The notes under the pieces: generated by a model
What the model saw: the letters and a program-made list of their open reading frames with translations, nothing else
The model's database searches: none
What the model was told of the DNA's origin: nothing
Origin: Anthostomella pinea
Lineage: Eukaryota; Ascomycota; Sordariomycetes; Xylariales; Xylariaceae
Length of the DNA stretch: 64,000 nucleotides
Direction of reading: 5' to 3'
Assembly (NCBI GenBank): GCA_963556695.1
Contig: CAUWAG010000007.1
Location: 682,001-746,000 of the forward strand
Translations under genes and position numbers: made by a program
Shown: piece after piece, positions 22,830-33,975 of the stretch
How the letters are laid out: the number at the start of each line of letters is the position of its first letter
How positions within the stretch are numbered: position 1 is the first letter of the stretch

Positions 22830-24312
22830 GCCTCGTCAGTGGAACGGCGACTTCCCTGGGTATCGGCAGTCTGCAACTCGCCTGCAACTGCTGTTACCTC
22901 CCACCCCTGGCTCGAAACGGGTCTCCAAGAGGCACTCCCTTTTTGGGTGCCGAGACCAAGGGCGCACCAATCACAATGACTTGGACATGGAATGCATTTG
23001 TTGGATCCGACCACCCTGCCACCCCAGCTTCCCAGCCGTCCCATGCACCCACCACCGCAGGATGCTGCACCTGCTTTACCTGTTTTTGGGCCTGTTTTGG
23101 GGCCATCCTACATGCGCAATGCCTTGCCTGCATAGCTTACCGCCTTTTATTTTTCTCGTCGCTTTCTCGTTCGTTTTCCCGCTTGGCAGCCTGGATGCTG
23201 GATGAAGACCTTGGGGTAAACAATGGAAGCATGCTTGCGCCTCGGAGTGTGCAGGTGGATATGGCCGGCAATGTCGAAGCCTCGGCGACGGCGCTCGTGT
23301 CGGCCCTCTAGACAGGCAGCTAGTGGCAAGCTGTGCGTAATGGTAACCACGGGCAGAGAGTCAACGAGAGAGAGAGAACGCCCGAGAGCACGGACAAGAC
23401 CCTTAAAAAACAAACATGGGAAGACAGCCTTCTCCCAGACGCTCCTCCAGGCCCCCTTCTCGCTGATGTCAATGGCAACGAACGGGCGCTGGAGAAGAGG
23501 CGACCCCCATTGGCTGCTGCCTCCCAGCCGGGGCAATCAAGCGGCAGGGGCTACCCCTGGCGCATTTCCCATCTACCTGCAGGCTTCCAAGAATATACAT
23601 GGCCGATTGAAAGCGCTGGTCCGGACTGGCCTGTGTTCCCATAAGTTTCCTCACAGATTTGCGCAAGTCCAGACCGCGTAGCAGACTCGGCGATGTCACC
23701 TCATGTCACGAGCTAGGTACCTAAACGTCGCTGCCTGCTCCACCCTCCAGCGGATTTTTTTCTTTTTTGCTCCGTTGGCTCACTGACATTGACACACTGG
23801 GCAGGGGAGGTGAGCTTGCCATCCCCCAGGTGCAGATGAGGTGTGAGCGATCACTGGGGACATTCCTCTCAAGGCCATCATCCAGCGTTCAAGCCTCCCG
23901 TCTCTGCTCGCCTCCCGATACCACTCACCCCTTATTATTTTCCCTCACTTCCAATTCGTCGTGGCAACGACAACGCCATCATCGTCGTCGCCCTTGTCGC
24001 ATCGACACCGCCTTTCTCTATTCTCCCTGGCAAGCCGTCCGTCCATCCATCCCAACCTGACGACCCGACCGACCCGATCGATCATCCATCTATGTACCTC
24101 TATCCCTAATCTACATACCAAACATACCCTCCCCCCTGATAGAACTACCTTAACTACCTACTCACTTGCATCATATCTCCCCCCGTCCCAACTCTATTCG
24201 TGTGCTGGAACCACGACGCCCCGTCCTCCCTGATTCATGCAAGCGTCGGTTATAAGATACTGAACTATCCTCGTCTCTTGTGATAATACGCTCCTCACCC
24301 TGTTCCGCCATC

Positions 24313-25569
24313 ATGCCGTACAACACTCGTCGCAAATCGCTCTCTCTCCCATCTCTCGGAATCCGCATCCCAGTCCACCGAGCCTCGACAAACAGCAACA
24401 TGGCCGCTTCTAGATCTTCGTCAGAGAGCTCGCCGCATCCTAATAAGAAGTTGAAGCGTTCGCACAACCACTCCGCGTCCTCTGGCTCCCTCACCTCCGT
24501 GTCCGGCTCCAAATCCAAGTCTGCCGCAGCCCCCGTCAAGTTCGACCAAACACCGCCACCCTCGCCACGTCTTCAGGTTTCCATCGAGATGGACGAGTCC
24601 GAGGCCCACGATGCGCCCGAGGTCAAGCCTGTCGACTTGGAAGGAATCAACGACGACATCGTCGAGGCTGTTATTGTGCGACTGCAGCAGACTCGGAATC
24701 GACCCCATTTGGTCAAGGAGCTCGCCTCTGTGCTCATGAACAACGTCAAAATAGTTCAACAGTAAGTGTCGCAAACGAACACCTCTACGCAAACGCTACT
24801 GACTAAAGCCCCAAGGTCTGCGAACCCTTGCGCCATCATCTCGTCTCGACTTGCTACGTACCTGAAGCGGTCAGGTTGGTCCGCCCTGGCCCCTTGCCCC
24901 CTGGCAAAGGAGCTCGAGACGGTACACCCGAGGCGCACCTACTTCTACCTCACGACTTGTCCCCATCTACCGATGCCTGATCCCCTGTCCGCCCAACGCA
25001 GCGCCATCATTACACCTGAGCTATCGAGCTCAGCTTCCACATCCGAAGACGCCGACGGCGACCGAAGAAGGGAACTCAGCCTTTCCCCAGAGGTCGACCT
25101 CTCGTCGCCGGAATTCGATGGTATGGAGGAGGACATCCCCATGCCGGGCACACCCATGGGCTCGGTTTCCGGACGGCAGCGGGCGCTTCACAGCATGTCG
25201 CGCAATCATAGAGGAGAAGAACCCCCTTTGGAGAAGGACGAGAAGGAGTTCACGCAAACGGCGGATGGACTGCAAAAACGCAAAGCCAGTGGGGAGCTGC
25301 TCTCTGCTACCCCGGCAGACCAGGTCGTGATTGACGACGGTATGCAAAATGAGCAGCTCTTTGGCGAACCTCATAGGACCCTGGCACCGAGTTTACTGCC
25401 GCGCATAGCCTTCATGACCAGCCCGGCCATGCGCCCAAGCTTGATGATCCCTGCCAAGAGAGACGCTGAGGCAGAGAACTGGTCCAAGCTGGACGCCATG
25501 CTCGACTGGGACAAAAGCCCCGAGACAGTTGAGCTGGACGAGCTTGATGGCTTACTTAACGGCTTTTAG
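24313..25569 (+). CDS. GDS1-like winged-helix protein
   Basis: Two exons (24313-24761 and 24816-25569) give 400 residues. The intron 24762-24815 has a GTAAGT donor and CAAG acceptor and rejoins VQ-Q-SANPCAIISSRL in frame. The start is the ATG of MPYNTRRKSLSLPSLGI. Residues about 110-200 form the conserved domain: DIVEAVIVRLQQTRNRPHLV, then SSRLATYLKRSGWSALAPCP and YFYLTTCPH. This is the GDS1/winged-helix type seen in fungal nuclear proteins; yeast GDS1 is linked to nuclear control of mitochondrial function. The N terminus is basic and serine-rich (KKLKRSHNHS) and the C-terminal half is acidic and probably disordered. It reads cleanly and looks like a conserved gene. Confidence 0.8.
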
Positions 25570-26493
25570 ACGCCTTAATGGGCATTCATTCGCACATGGG
25601 TCGAAGATCTACGCACTTGTTGTTTGGGGAGTTCGTGTACGATGGGAGAGGCACGACGAGGTCGGCCCTCGATAAAAGGAGTTGGGGCGAGCGGATTGAC
25701 CGGCGCATTTGGTTTCGGATGGAAGCGCTTGTTTTCCCTGCATTTCATCTCATCTGACATTGGCGGTCTATCTTGCTCGGCGGCAGCTGCTCATGGATGT
25801 TTGTCGCGCATCTATCGGTTGCTACCTAGAGGAGTTGTACGAATATTTTTGGGGAAGCAAGCGCTTGCGATGCAGCTGCAAGTGGACGGGTCTCCATGCA
25901 AAGCGCCATTGTGGTCCTATAAATGGAGACCAATGATGGGGCCTGCTTCGGGTGGATTATGCATGGACCCCAAGAGATCTAGAGGTCCAAAGACCATAGA
26001 CTGGGAAGAAGAGGAAACGAGAAAGAGGAACATACGTGTTGATCCTGCCTCAGAACAAATTTGTACATGTAGATGCAAGAAGGGCTGAGTTTAAAAGCGT
26101 GAGGCGCAAGGCTACCTACATACCGGAGTGCTACAATTTCCTCTCTGATGGGCAAAAAGGCAGGCGGCTGGAAAAGGCGCGCATATGATTCACTTGAGAA
26201 TACAAAAAGAAATCCCCAATCAAAATCATGACTACCTACTTTGGCCTGTAATATCCATCATACTGAACTTGAGTAAAACGACTTCATCGATATACTTCTT
26301 CGTTCACCAAGGCGAGAAGTGGCTTGCTTGATTGAGGTAGTGTCTGAGGTGGAACTACTTTATTCATACAATATTATGTATACACTGATGCCACTCATCT
26401 ACGTTTCGGAGTATTCTTGCCTTCATACACACCCAATTCCAATATATTATACAGATTGAGCGGCGAACAGCCAGAAAGACACTCTTCTTCACC
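25570..26493. other. intergenic between convergent genes
   Basis: About 920 bases holding the 3' flanks of the GDS1-like gene and the OMS1-like gene. No exon structure or repeat was recognised. Confidence 0.5.
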
Positions 26494-27966
26494 TCAGTCC
26501 TTCTTAGGCTCATCCAGTTTCGTCCCCGTCCCCGTCTCGGCCGACGGCGACCAGATCGAAGCCCACCACCCCCTTCCTCCATCCGCCTTGCCCTGCGCCC
26601 CCGTCTCCGCCTCCGCCGCGACCTTGGCCCTCTCAGCCGCGCTCAACTCCCTTACCCGCATCTCGACCAGCACATGCGTGCCGGCCGTCGCCCACCCGGG
26701 CCGCTCGACGCGCATGACCTCGAGCCCGGGGTGTCGCGCCGCGGCCTCGCGCACGATGGCCTCGATGTCGCGGTTCCACCAGCACCCGAAGCGCGCGAAG
26801 TGCCCCCGCGCGCTGCGGTCCAGCAGCCCGTTGACGAGCGGCAGGAGGAACTCCCAGTCGCTGCGGCCGTGCTCGAGCAGGATTATGCGGCCTGTGGTGG
26901 GCTGGAGGGATGACGCCATGTGCGTTAGTAGGGTCACTGGGTCGTGGACGCTGCAGAGGCCGAAGGTTTGGAGGATTGTGTCGTATTTTTTGGGGGTGGT
27001 GGTGGCGGTTGTGGTGGTTGTAGTGGGGGATGGGGGAGCGGGTAGGGCGGTCTGCGCGTCGGATTGGAGGATGCGGATCTTGTTGTCGACGAGGGAGAAT
27101 ACGGGGTTTTTGTCTGATGATGTTGCTGCTGCTTCAGGGGAGGACGCGAGTGCGGCGAAAGACGGCTTCTTGGGGATGCGGTCCGCGAGGTGCGGCACCA
27201 CCTGGCGCATCCGCGTGAGCGCAATATCCAGCATAGACGGCGAGATGTCGAGGCCCGTGTAGCTGAGCACGGCGTTCTGCCTCTCCTCTTCGAGACCCTT
27301 CTTCGTCGTCAGCAAGCTCGTTCTCTTCTTCTTCCTCTCCTCCCGCTCCTCGGCGGACATCAAAGACTCCGTTACGACTCCCCAGTCGTAGAATTCCAGA
27401 TTGCGCCCCGTGCCGACGGCGACCTCGAGCACGTGACCCCTCGCCTCGCTCGCGACACGCCGCCGCAGCTTCGTGACGCCGAGCCGCCACTCCGACTTGT
27501 CGAGGTGCAGGTCGAACTCGTAGGGGCTCTCGATCGCCGGCCGTCCCGTCGGCGCCTCGGGCTCGCAGCCCAGCGGGTGGCACGGGGCGGGCTCCTCCCG
27601 CCAGTGCATGGCCAGGCTCGCGCTGAAGGCGCCCAGGCAGAGGGTCGCGCCGCCGAAGCCGAGCAGGCCGATCCAGCGGGAGCCGCGCACGAGCTCGGCG
27701 ACGGGCTGCTTTTTGCTCTTGTTGCTGCTGTTGGCCCCTGATGTGCCGGCTTTGGCTTGGGGTTGCTGCTGGGGCACGGCAGGCGCGGGCTTGGTGGGCT
27801 TGAAGGGGAGCGGTTTTGCTGCCGCTTTCTGACGGGGCGGTGGTGGTTGTGAGGAGGCATGGCGTCTGCATGCGCCTTCGGTCCATCTGAGGCCATCACC
27901 ACTCATCCGACACCGCCGGCGCATGGCCGTCCTCGCGAGGCTGCGCTGCATACTGATGGAATGCAT
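26494..27966 (-). CDS. OMS1: OMS1-like mitochondrial methyltransferase
   Basis: A single-exon gene of 490 residues. The N terminus (MQRSLARTAMRRRCRM) is arginine-rich and lacks acids, as in a mitochondrial presequence. A Pro/Lys/Gln-rich linker and a single membrane span around residues 95-122 (GLLGFGGATLCLGAFSASLA) follow. The class I SAM-dependent methyltransferase domain then begins with VLEVAVGTGRNLEFY (motif I), with LSYTGLDISPSMLDIA, KYDTILQTFGLCSV and GRIILLEHG further on. This order matches yeast Oms1, an inner-membrane protein found as a multicopy suppressor of oxa1 defects; the methylated target is not known from sequence. A low-complexity threonine run (TTTTTTATTT) lies inside the domain. 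The gene is intact. Confidence 0.8.
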   Translation of the reverse strand: MHSISMQRSLARTAMRRRCRMSGDGLRWTEGACRRHASSQPPPPRQKAAAKPLPFKPTKPAPAVPQQQPQAKAGTSGANSSNKSKKQPVAELVRGSRWIGLLGFGGATLCLGAFSASLAMHWREEPAPCHPLGCEPEAPTGRPAIESPYEFDLHLDKSEWRLGVTKLRRRVASEARGHVLEVAVGTGRNLEFYDWGVVTESLMSAEEREERKKKRTSLLTTKKGLEEERQNAVLSYTGLDISPSMLDIALTRMRQVVPHLADRIPKKPSFAALASSPEAAATSSDKNPVFSLVDNKIRILQSDAQTALPAPPSPTTTTTTATTTPKKYDTILQTFGLCSVHDPVTLLTHMASSLQPTTGRIILLEHGRSDWEFLLPLVNGLLDRSARGHFARFGCWWNRDIEAIVREAAARHPGLEVMRVERPGWATAGTHVLVEMRVRELSAAERAKVAAEAETGAQGKADGGRGWWASIWSPSAETGTGTKLDEPKKD

Positions 27967-28685
27967 CGTGGTGCCCCCTGACGCAGCTACCTAGGTACCA
28001 GCAGTTGCTGACAGGCCAAAGTAGTTCCTCCGTAGTCGTGATCCAAGCGGCATTCGTCTCATCCAATGGCGAGCTGAAGTGTTCAGTCACAGCTCCCAGC
28101 TAGCATCAAGACAGCCCATGCTACGGCACTACGAAGCTTCAATGGGGTCACACCCAAAGGCGGCGGTGATCGGCTTCCGACAGGCCCTGGTGGATGTGCG
28201 ACTGCAACTTCCGAGTCGGGTCGCGCAAACACCTGAGTCAGTGACGTTGTCGGGGAGTGGTGTTCGTCTGAGATGGAGCCGGTGACGCAGGACAGCTTGC
28301 AGATCTCGCAAAAATGAGGTCCCTTTTTCTCTTTGGACGGCGGTTCCGAGATTTGGGGCTGCAGGTGGCAGATCTGCTCAACACAGTGTTTACCAGATTC
28401 TGGGAAGTGCACAGTTGAAATCGATACATCAAACTGTCGCTACTACCGGGGAATTCCAGCCTCATCCCGGCCCAAGCGGTGCCCCTGCATCGCTGCGGGG
28501 TTTGGGATTTTGAGGCCCAAGCTTCCTTCCATCTACCCCGAATGACGCACCTCAAGTCTGCAGCTCTAGGCCTCGACGCGGTCAGTCGTCTTCGGACGCG
28601 ACGGCGCAACGTGCACACAACCGTCGTGATACGAAGAACTTAACACCAGACAGACACCCGACCGGGACCAGGCTCGATACCCGTC
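27967..28685. promoter_or_regulatory. divergent upstream region of the OMS1-like and IMPACT-like genes
   Basis: About 720 bases between two divergent starts, without exon-like content. It presumably carries both promoters. No TATA box or recognisable operator was found. Confidence 0.45.
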
Positions 28686-30504
28686 ATGGCCTCTCAACAG
28701 GATCTCCAGGAGCTGATCCGCCTCATGACGCTGGGCATGAAGGTGCCTATCAAAGATGCCATGCTACGTGTCAAGGCTTTGCAGGCCGGTAACCTTCGCA
28801 GGTATGTCTCGGACCGGCAGAGGACTACTTGGGCTCTATTATCACGGGCAAGGGAGAAAGGAGAGCACAAATGTCATCTGACTGTCTCATCTGTCTAGCA
28901 TACAGCAGATCGCTGAAGGTCCCCTAGTCGATGTTGAGGCCGCCATCAAAGACGCCAAAGCTGCCAGATCCCTCCACAGCGCCTGCAAAGCTCGGTTGAA
29001 GAATCCTGCAGCATCATCAACCGGAAAACGGGCCGGTACCGACCTCACAAACGCTGCGAAACGCTCGAAACTCTCCAGCGGGCTCCTTGATGGCCCCGAA
29101 CCTGTCGCGCCCCATGAGTTTGAAGCCTCGCTGGAGCTACCTGTTGACACGGACGAGCAAGCAATCGCCGAGACGATACTCCTGACCAACCGAGCACCAC
29201 TGGTACTAGCCTTCGCCGTGGAGCTTATGCGATACACGATGCCTGAACAACCACCCTCGAGCCGGCTGAGCCTGGCGCAGGCAGTCGTCAGCGCCAACTC
29301 GAGAAGCAAGGCTGTTTCTATAGGCTTGGAGCAGGGGCCCAGCGCCGACGACGAAGGCTGGGGACACGGACAGCCCAGAGTCAGGGTCATGGGACGAGAG
29401 GTGACGGTGCTCAAGAGAGGCGGCTACGATTGGAAGGGGGACGAAGAAGTTGGGGGTGACAAAGCTGTGGCAGGCGATAGTGGAGGCACAGCAAGTGTGG
29501 CATCGAGCGCTACCGAGACGGGTGTCAGCCAGAGCAGAGAAGGTAACCAGGCTCCCGCAAGTCAGGCGTCAAGGTCGTGGTCCGTCAGTCAACCTGTCAC
29601 CCTGAAGCAGTCAACATTTGTCGTTCGTGCGACCAGCTTGACTGAACCGTCTAAACGCCAATCGACAATACAGTCCCTGCTGGCAGCAAATCCATCTCTG
29701 CAAACGGCGACTCACAATGCATGGGCGTACCGGGTCAAAGTGCCGACAAACCTGTTCAACGCGACTACGATCAAGGAGGAGTCGTTCGACGATGGCGAGA
29801 GCGGATGTGGTGATGTCCTACTGAAGAATATGCGAGAGACTAACGCCGTCGATACCTTGGTAGTGATGACGCGGTGGTACGGCGGTATCATGCTAGGTCC
29901 CGATCGCTGGCGGATCATGCGGAACTGCCTGAAGGAAGCATTGGCAGAACGCCTGCGGGTAACAGGAGATCAGGCCTCTCTGAGCGGGGAAGCCGTTTGG
30001 GGCCTGGATCTCGAGGCTATGAAAAACAAGACCGGCGCTGCCGGCTCTGCGTCTAGTAGATCGTATGAGGCGGGTGTTGTTGGCATGCCCATCCACAGAC
30101 CCGAAGCAGCCAGAGCCTACCTCTTCAAGAGCTTCGCCACAAGGGCAGAAGTACCTGAGAAGGAAGAGGCCGGCTCCGCAGCCGGCGAGGGCACAAAACA
30201 GGAAGATGACACAGCCACGCCCCGCAAGGGCAGCGTGTCGAAGTCTGCTAAGACGATACCGAAGAGAAAGACGGCGAAGGCCCTCGAAGCTGAGAAAGAA
30301 GAGAACGTCGCCACGCTACTCGGCGCCATCAGACTGGTGTATGACAGTTGGGCCGATCACCTAAGCACTGCCGACCTTGACCGCCGTGCCTGGACCTGGT
30401 ACACATCGGTGCGGCCGGAGGTGGAGAGCGGACCGTCTGGTTGGGGAGCCAAGGGCCGCCTGAAGTTGTCTGATATTCTGGCGTTACGGCGGAAAGAGAC
30501 TTGA
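28686..30504 (+). CDS. IMPACT/YIH1-family (UPF0029) protein
   Basis: Two exons (28686-28801 and 28899-30504) give 573 residues. The intron 28802-28898 (GTATGT...CTAG) rejoins NLRR to SIQQIAEGPL. The N-terminal 80 residues are helical and followed by a lysine-rich region. The UPF0029/IMPACT core spans about 270-380: FVVRATSL, ATHNAWAYRVKVP, GCGDVLLKNMRE and the signature VVMTRWYGGIMLGPDRW. The C-terminal third is charged and probably disordered. IMPACT/Yih1 proteins bind Gcn1 and restrain Gcn2 kinase. This one lacks the N-terminal RWD domain of Yih1, so it may be a distinct fungal member of the family. Confidence 0.8.
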
Positions 30505-30977
30505 CTTTGATACCCGGTATTGCATGATATGATTTTTTTGATCACGGACAATGACTTGACGTGGACCAGCTCGGATCGGACCTTGGAGGCGCCCCTGCAA
30601 TGAATATGTCGCTCTTTTAATCTAGTCCATCTCATTCGGACCCCTTACTACTACCCCGGCCCAGTGCCTTATCACAATGATACATCCACTGAGCAAAATG
30701 AAAGCAGAAAAGAGCTACCAGCCAGTCGCTTGAGGCTGATGGAGTCTAGTCTTACGGTCGCCAAAATTGACAGTGTCGTCTGCCCAGGCAAGTTCAGCCA
30801 GCTGGTCCGGAGGGCTAGACTCGACGATCTCTTAAGTAGCCTTTCTTGGCATTATATTACATCGAACACTTCCCAATGCACAGCGCGGCCTAAATAGGAG
30901 TGCAGGCACACTGATGCAAGAACGCCACCTAGGAACAGTGGCCGGACCATCAACTGTCTGAGGTAGGACGACAGCAA
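30505..30977. other. intergenic between convergent genes
   Basis: About 470 bases containing the second dispersed-repeat copy (30579-30661). Nothing else was recognised. Confidence 0.4.
30579..30661. repeat. dispersed repeat, copy 2
   Basis: It matches 12229-12311 over its whole length in the same orientation, with about a dozen differences. It lies just after the 3' end of the IMPACT-family gene. Confidence 0.6.
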
Positions 30978-33185
30978 TCAAGCAGCCACCGTCTCCTTCC
31001 CCTCCTCGCCAGTCGTGGTCTCTTCCGTCTTCTTGTCGTCGTGGCTAGGAAGCTTGTCGAAGGGGATGACGAGAGCCAAGACGACGGTGAACGCCGCGCT
31101 GGCCAAGATGAAGGCAAAGATGCCCTTGATACCGGTCATGTAGGCGTTGATCACAGCTGTCAGATCGTCACCCTTGAATACCTTGCGGATTTCCGACGCG
31201 CCAGTAGCGAGGACTTGCTGCGCGTCGATTTGGGGCGCCGAGCGCATGATGTCTTTCAGCAAGAGGTTGTCCAGAATCGAGTTGGCTGCCGTCGTGAAGT
31301 GACCGCCGCTGATGGTTTGGCACACTGGATTTCAACGTTAGCCGAGTGCCAGCATCTATCTATCGACTTGTGTGACCTTACCAAATAGGCCACCGGTCAT
31401 AACGCCGGCGAGTTCAGGCCTCGAGAACCCCTGCAGCGCAGTGACGGGGACTTGGCTTCCGAGGCCCAGACCAAAGCCGAGAGGAACCTGCGCGCCGATG
31501 TACCAGGCCTTCGACGAGTCGGTATCCAACTGGTAAACCAAAGCGGCGCCGAGGGTGGCAATCAACGCGCCGGCTAGCTCCACAGGCTGCACGCGGCGTG
31601 TCGCTCCAATGACGGCACCGCTGGTCAATGAGCCCAAAGCGAAGAACACCACATATGGAAGCTGGTAGACTCCACTGGTGATAGCGGAAGTGCCCTTCAC
31701 GGACTGGAAGTATATGGGGAGGAAGAACAGGATCTGGAAGCTCGGGCAGTTGTACCTTGTAACAGGGACGTGTGTGTCAGCCACATTGGAGCCAAGACAG
31801 GAGAGGAACTGAGTGGTGGTGTACTCACAACCAAGCAAACAGAGTCTGCGACCATAACTTGCGCGGCTTGAATAGGTCGAGCGGGATCATGGCTTGCCGG
31901 CCCTGAATCCACTCACAGACGAAGAACCCGATTGTCAAGAGGGCAAATAGTACGAGCGTCGCAATAACGGATCTGTCACCTGAGACAGGTCAGCACTCTG
32001 ACAGCCAAAAAAATGCAGCAGCCAGTTAATCATAAGGAGTGAACCGGCGCCACTTGAGACTTACTAGAAACGATAGTCAGCACGGGTTATTATAACGTAA
32101 AGGATACAGCCATACAGGTACATACCTCCATGGTTTCGTCAAGCCACCCCATTGCAAGGCCAAAGTGTAGCACGCAAGCGAGGTGAGCACCAGGGCGAAA
32201 CCCGGGAAATCAAGATGCAGCAAGATCTCCTTCCAACTGCCCGGGACGGGCTTGACGTGCCTGGGCATGCGCAGGAAGAAGAACTGCATGACGAGCGCGA
32301 GACCCCCTATCGGCAGGTTGATCCAGAAGCACCACCGCCAGGTGACCTCGTCGGTGAAGACGCCGCCGAGCAAGGGCCCGAGAATGGTCGCCAGCATGAA
32401 CACGCCGAACCATGTGCCGATGAGCAGGGGTCTCTGCCTCGGATCGGCGGCGAAGTTGATGATGATGACGGAGCCGGCGAGCGTGCCTTGTGAAGGACGA
32501 CCAATATCAGCCACCGACCATGGCAGTATGAGACGGACGGACCAGCACTTAGGGGCGACTGGCAGGAATAGTGGGAGGTAGGTGCTCAAGTGCAGAAATC
32601 CAAGGGAATAAAACATACCTGAACACCCGACGCCCTGGATAGCTCGACCGGCGATCAAGGCCTCGCTGCTGGGTGCCGCGGCGGCGACAATGCTTCCGAT
32701 GAGGTATATGAACAGCGAGGACATGAAGACCCATTGCGCCGAGAGGTACGTGAACATCTTGCCCCACATGGCAGAGGTGGCGCCGACGAGGATGAAGCAG
32801 GCGCCGCTGTACCAGCCGACCTGGTTGAGCACGTGGAACTCGTCCGTGATGGCCGGGATGGCCGTGGCGAGGATACCCTGGAGTTGTGTTAGGCCGAGAG
32901 CGCGTCATCAGTCAGTCAATGCTGCTTGTGGATGAGGAGTCGGAGAATCAGGGGGGGAAACGCGGCAAGAGGGAACAAACGTGGCAAACTAACAAGATCT
33001 AGAGATGCGATCAGGGTGCTGAGGTTGATGGTGACCATCATCATAGCCAGCTTGAAGCCCTTCGCGTACTCAATGGGCCCGTTGCTGTCCGCTGCGACGG
33101 CATTGTGGGGCTTCTCTTAGGCGATGGGGTCTTCGTGACTGGCCACGTCCAACGGGCTGGCATTGCCAGCTTCTAGGGTCGCCAT
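30978..33185 (-). CDS. MFS efflux transporter (DHA2, 14-span type) with an early TAA
   Basis: Six exons: 32994-33185, 32619-32877, 32126-32486, 31829-31972, 31382-31755 and 30978-31324. Every junction keeps frame, including acceptor GTGACAG before 31972. Family signatures of fungal DHA2/toxin-efflux pumps are present: ATAIPAITDEFHVLNQVGWY, AGRAIQGVGCSG, TWRWCFWINLPIGG, QWGGLTKPW and LGFGLGLGSQVPVTALQ. The charged tail is DKLPSHDDKKTEE. An in-frame TAA at 33117-33119 cuts the N-terminal cytoplasmic tail after codon 22. Re-initiation at 33044 (MMMVTINLS) would keep nearly all of the first span, so the gene may still work. It is divergent from a Zn2Cys6 factor, which suggests regulated export of a metabolite or toxin. 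Confidence 0.75.
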
Positions 33186-33546
33186 GTTGCTGTAGGCACA
33201 GCCTGGGCTCTGTCTGGTTGTCTGTTGTAGCTGTCGTGAACTGATGTCTAGGTTGGGCCTGGAAGCTGCAGGTCTGAGGTGGATGGAGGGAGGTACCGAA
33301 AGTCAAGTTGCAGGTTATTGTGGCATGAGGCCAGGGGTCCTAGGTTATATGCCGAACAGAAGACGCGATTCGGACCAGAAGAGCAAAGGTAGCTGGCAGA
33401 TGAGTAGAGAGTAGCTGGCATCACCTGGAGATAGTCACTGCTGTGACAGAGCAACATTGCAGACGCTTCCGCCGGGCAACCGGTGGAAGACGAGCACCTG
33501 GTTTGCTACGCCTGGCGCAAATTTCAAAGGGAGAGAGCTATTTGCA

Positions 33547-33556
33547 CCGCCGGCCG
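33547..33556 (-). promoter_or_regulatory. candidate Zn2Cys6 site, copy 1
   Basis: CGGCCGGCGG on the minus strand, containing the palindrome CCGGCCGG. Confidence 0.45.
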
Positions 33557-33625
33557 GATGACTTGCCATTGAAGGGAATGCATCGACTGCAGGGCTGGAG
33601 GTACATTGCTTGGTAATTAAATCTG

Positions 33626-33635
33626 CGGCCGGCGG
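33626..33635 (+). promoter_or_regulatory. candidate Zn2Cys6 site, copy 2
   Basis: CGGCCGGCGG on the plus strand, 70 bp from copy 1 and 70 bp from copy 3. Confidence 0.45.
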
Positions 33636-33704
33636 AAGAAAGGCCTGGCGAGTATTTAGGAGAAGGTGTCTTTACATGCCCCTTGCTGCCCATTCCAATT
33701 CCGT

Positions 33705-33714
33705 CGGCCGGCGG
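33705..33714 (+). promoter_or_regulatory. candidate Zn2Cys6 site, copy 3
   Basis: CGGCCGGCGG on the plus strand, about 260 bp before the factor's ATG. Start-to-start spacing between neighbouring copies is 79 bp in both cases. Confidence 0.45.
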
Positions 33715-33975
33715 AGATCTTGAACTCCTTACTAAGCCACCATCTCACATTCCTACCTCTAATCGGTAACAAGGGTAAGTACTCCCGAGACCCGGTGGAG
33801 GAATAAAGCTGAAGTGCGCCGAAGCTCATTCCGCCGTCATTCTTCTTCTGTGTAGGTACTGCCACAAGCCGTATCCTGTACTTCCATTCCTCCACACCGC
33901 CCGCCGCCGTGTCATGGAGCACGAAACTGCTGTATGGTTTCATTGAACGCTGCCGAGTAACTTACAGCCGGTCCA

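Larger units (their letters stand above)
19232..24312. other. 5-kb gene-free region
   Basis: No frame here shows family features or plausible exon structure. It contains the hAT-type MITE, two heptanucleotide tandem repeats and a dispersed repeat copy, listed separately. The last 500 bases are CT-rich and probably form the promoter and 5' untranslated region of the GDS1-like gene. Confidence 0.5.
33186..33975. promoter_or_regulatory. bidirectional promoter of the MFS transporter and Zn2Cys6 factor
   Basis: A 790-bp divergent intergenic region carrying three perfect copies of the 10-mer CGGCCGGCGG within 170 bp. CGG triplets are what Zn2Cys6 proteins bind, so these are candidate operators for the adjacent factor (inference). 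Confidence 0.6.

Noticed and set aside
31973..32125. Frameshift in the MFS pump between exons 3 and 4
   Set aside because: Choosing acceptor GTGACAG instead of CTCAG restores the frame (KPW-R-SVIATLVLF).
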